A stretch of 64,000 bases of DNA from Microbulbifer agarilyticus (GTDB taxonomy: Bacteria > Pseudomonadota > Gammaproteobacteria > Pseudomonadales > Cellvibrionaceae), in the NCBI RefSeq assembly GCF_001999945.1, contig NZ_CP019650.1:2232001-2296000 (forward strand), read 5' to 3'. The position numbers and the translations under genes are program-made. Below, in pieces: positions 62,357-64,000 of this stretch (its first letter is position 1; every line of letters begins with the position of its first letter). The notes beneath the pieces were generated by a model. The model was not told where the DNA came from. It made no database searches and saw only the letters and a program-made list of their open reading frames with translations.

Positions 62357-64000
62357 TCAGCGCTCAGATGTGAGCATACCCGGCGCGCGCGCACCGGCCT
62401 TGCCCGCGCTGAAATGTGATTTTAACTGGCGCCAACGCTCACTGAGTTGATCCATCTTCTGGGCCCGCACGTGGCCGTAACCGCGCACATCTTGCGGCAA
62501 CGACATCAATTCCCGCGCCTGATCGATATTCGCCACCGACAGGTTTCCAGCAACGGCAAGTACGGTATCGCGGACTTCTCGCGCCCAGCGGCGCTCGCCG
62601 CGACGCTCCGCGGTATAACCAAATATATCCAGCGTCGTACCGCGCAATAATTTACCCTTGGCCAACAGTGGCAGCACACGGGTCATCCATGAACCCAAGG
62701 CAATCTTGCGAATCCGCCCGCTTGAATCAGGCCGCGCCAGTAGTGGCGGCGCCATCAGGAACTTCAGTTTGTAATCGCCACTAAATGTATTTTCGAGCTG
62801 CTGTTTGAAAGTGTCGCTGCTATAGAGGCGGGCCACTTCATATTCATCTTTGTAGGCCATGGCCTTGTACAGACTATGCGCTGCCGCTTCGGTAACCGGA
62901 AAGTCGCTGCCACCCATGCGTGATTCGGCGCTATGCAACGCTTCGATTGCGGAGGAATACTTGCGAGCGTAAGCCGCGTTTTGGTACTCGGCCAATTCTC
63001 CCGCCAAGCGGGCAACCAGCTGCTGGGTGGTTTCCATTGGTTCGACGACTTTCACTGCCTGCTCCGGTACCAACAACTGCTCAATGGCGGCCGGATTTTC
63101 CGCGAGCAAACGGCCCGCGCGGAAAGCGCGAAGATTGTTCTCCACCGCCACGCCATTGAGCGTCACGGCCTGTTCCAGCGCAGCGCGACCAACCGGCAAC
63201 AAACCTTTCTGGCAGGCGTAGCCCAGCATCATCAGGTTCGCAGCAACGGCGTCGCCAAACAGCGCTTCAGCGTAGCGATTCGCATCAAAGGCAAAGTATT
63301 CGCCCGCAGCGGAGCGAATGCTGTCGGTAGTGGCATCGGCCGGGAAAGCGAGTTCATTGTTACGTACAAATGCCGCAACCGGAATTTCTGCGGTATTTAC
63401 CAGTGCTTTGATTGAACCGTTAGCAAACTTGGTGCGCTGCCCAGCAGCAGTGACCATGTCACAGCCCAACAGCAGGTCGGCGGCACCGTCGCGAATTCGC
63501 GCGGTGGTGATTTCTTCCGGCGCACCCGCAACTTTTACATGCGCCACAACAGCGCCGTTTTTCTGCGAGAGCCCGGTAAAGTAAAGGGTAGTACTACCTT
63601 TATCTTCCAGATGTGCCGCCATTCCCAGCAGTGCGGCTACGGTAAGCACTCCACTGCCACCGATACCGGCGACTAGTATGTTCAGTGGCTGCACCAGTTT
63701 CGGAGCAGGTGCGGCTTGCAAATTTGCACTGGCTGCGTCGATCGCTTCGGCCAATGTGGTCAACTCGGGCTTCTTCAACTCACCGCCTTCGACACTGACA
63801 AAGCTCGGGCAAAAACCATCCGCGCAGCGCATATCTTTGTTACAGCTCGACTGATTGACCTGACGCTTGCGGCCAAACGGCGTTTCTAAAGGCTCTACCG
63901 CGATACAGCTGGACTGTACACTGCAGTCCCCACAGCCCTCGCACACGCGGTGATTGATCAGAAGGCGGCGTGCAGGATCATCCATCTGGCCTTTCTTACG
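62357..64000 (-). CDS. Indolepyruvate ferredoxin oxidoreductase, C-terminal part (start outside window)
   Basis: The frame is open past base 64000, so the protein is cut at its N-terminal side; the first ATG at 63985 is internal. The visible 547 residues start with a ferredoxin-like segment (CEGCGDCSVQSSC), then the gamma (IorB-like) domain GIGGSGVLTVAALLGMAAHLE with LSQKNGAVVAHVKVA. The C-terminal part is helical. The complete fused enzyme is about 1150-1200 residues and converts aryl pyruvates, made by amino-acid transamination, to aryl-acetyl-CoA with reduced ferredoxin. It ends opposite chrR at the shared terminator. This fits the aromatic amino-acid theme at the left edge. Confidence 0.9.
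   Translation of the reverse strand, partial: RKKGQMDDPARRLLINHRVCEGCGDCSVQSSCIAVEPLETPFGRKRQVNQSSCNKDMRCADGFCPSFVSVEGGELKKPELTTLAEAIDAASANLQAAPAPKLVQPLNILVAGIGGSGVLTVAALLGMAAHLEDKGSTTLYFTGLSQKNGAVVAHVKVAGAPEEITTARIRDGAADLLLGCDMVTAAGQRTKFANGSIKALVNTAEIPVAAFVRNNELAFPADATTDSIRSAAGEYFAFDANRYAEALFGDAVAANLMMLGYACQKGLLPVGRAALEQAVTLNGVAVENNLRAFRAGRLLAENPAAIEQLLVPEQAVKVVEPMETTQQLVARLAGELAEYQNAAYARKYSSAIEALHSAESRMGGSDFPVTEAAAHSLYKAMAYKDEYEVARLYSSDTFKQQLENTFSGDYKLKFLMAPPLLARPDSSGRIRKIALGSWMTRVLPLLAKGKLLRGTTLDIFGYTAERRGERRWAREVRDTVLAVAGNLSVANIDQARELMSLPQDVRGYGHVRAQKMDQLSERWRQLKSHFSAGKAGARAPGMLTSER

Overview
The window reads as a chromosomal segment of a free-living, probably marine, gammaproteobacterium. 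By eye the GC content is in the high fifties. The evidence is the mix of TyrR, two Lrp-type regulators, CmoA/CmoB/CmoM, RsmJ, SlyX, YciH (SUI1), GreB and SseA. A Cellvibrionales/Microbulbifer-like host is my best guess from this gene content, but no marker in the window proves it. I see no tRNA, rRNA, insertion sequence, prophage or CRISPR array. Both ends cut a gene: a TyrR-type regulator on the left and an indolepyruvate:ferredoxin oxidoreductase on the right.

Layout. 1-4.7 kb: a TyrR/PhhR-type regulator diverges from phenylalanine hydroxylase across a perfect TyrR box, followed by an Lrp-type regulator and a large class V aminotransferase. 4.8-12 kb: a CPA2-type antiporter, then an outer membrane factor/adaptor/RND pump operon on the minus strand with a strong palindromic operator candidate but no adjacent regulator. 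12.3-20.5 kb: glutaryl-CoA dehydrogenase, a TRIC-type channel, a secreted alpha/beta hydrolase, sseA, msrA, a methyltransferase, a porin and a membrane-anchored J protein. 20.5-29.4 kb: translation-related genes (cmoM, cmoA, cmoB, rsmJ) around an M16C protease, plus serine deaminase. 29.4-35.6 kb: small envelope and stress-type proteins, including a membrane-anchored protein with six tandem 11-residue LEA-like repeats, an OmpA/glycine-zipper lipoprotein, slyX, a serine hydrolase, a Kv-type channel and yciH. 35.6-49.8 kb: an M48-peptidase-like membrane protein that has lost its zinc motif, an AgcS symporter, an S9 peptidase with greB, an acyl-CoA dehydrogenase, an EamA exporter, lrp diverging from putA, and a lone curlin-repeat protein. 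49.8-54 kb: an AT-rich gap and a 985-residue di-haem peroxidase-like protein. 54.1-62.3 kb: an ECF sigma factor/ChrR pair facing a tightly coupled operon for lipid modification (NTF2-like, SDR, FAD amine oxidase-like, DUF1365, CFA-type methyltransferase, DUF2878, lipoprotein).

How it fits together. Amino-acid catabolism is a theme: phhA, the class V aminotransferase, gcdH, sdaA, putA, the acyl-CoA dehydrogenase, the AgcS symporter and the indolepyruvate oxidoreductase, with TyrR and two Lrp proteins as likely local regulators. The best candidate for a coordinated system is the sigma/ChrR module. Both divergent transcripts carry matching promoter-like sites (T[GA]ATCC, 18 bases, TA-rich -10) of the type used by ChrR-controlled sigma factors, which respond to singlet oxygen in Rhodobacter. 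The most unusual single genes are the curlin-repeat protein, the pseudo-M48 protein, the LEA-like protein and the shortened TyrR.
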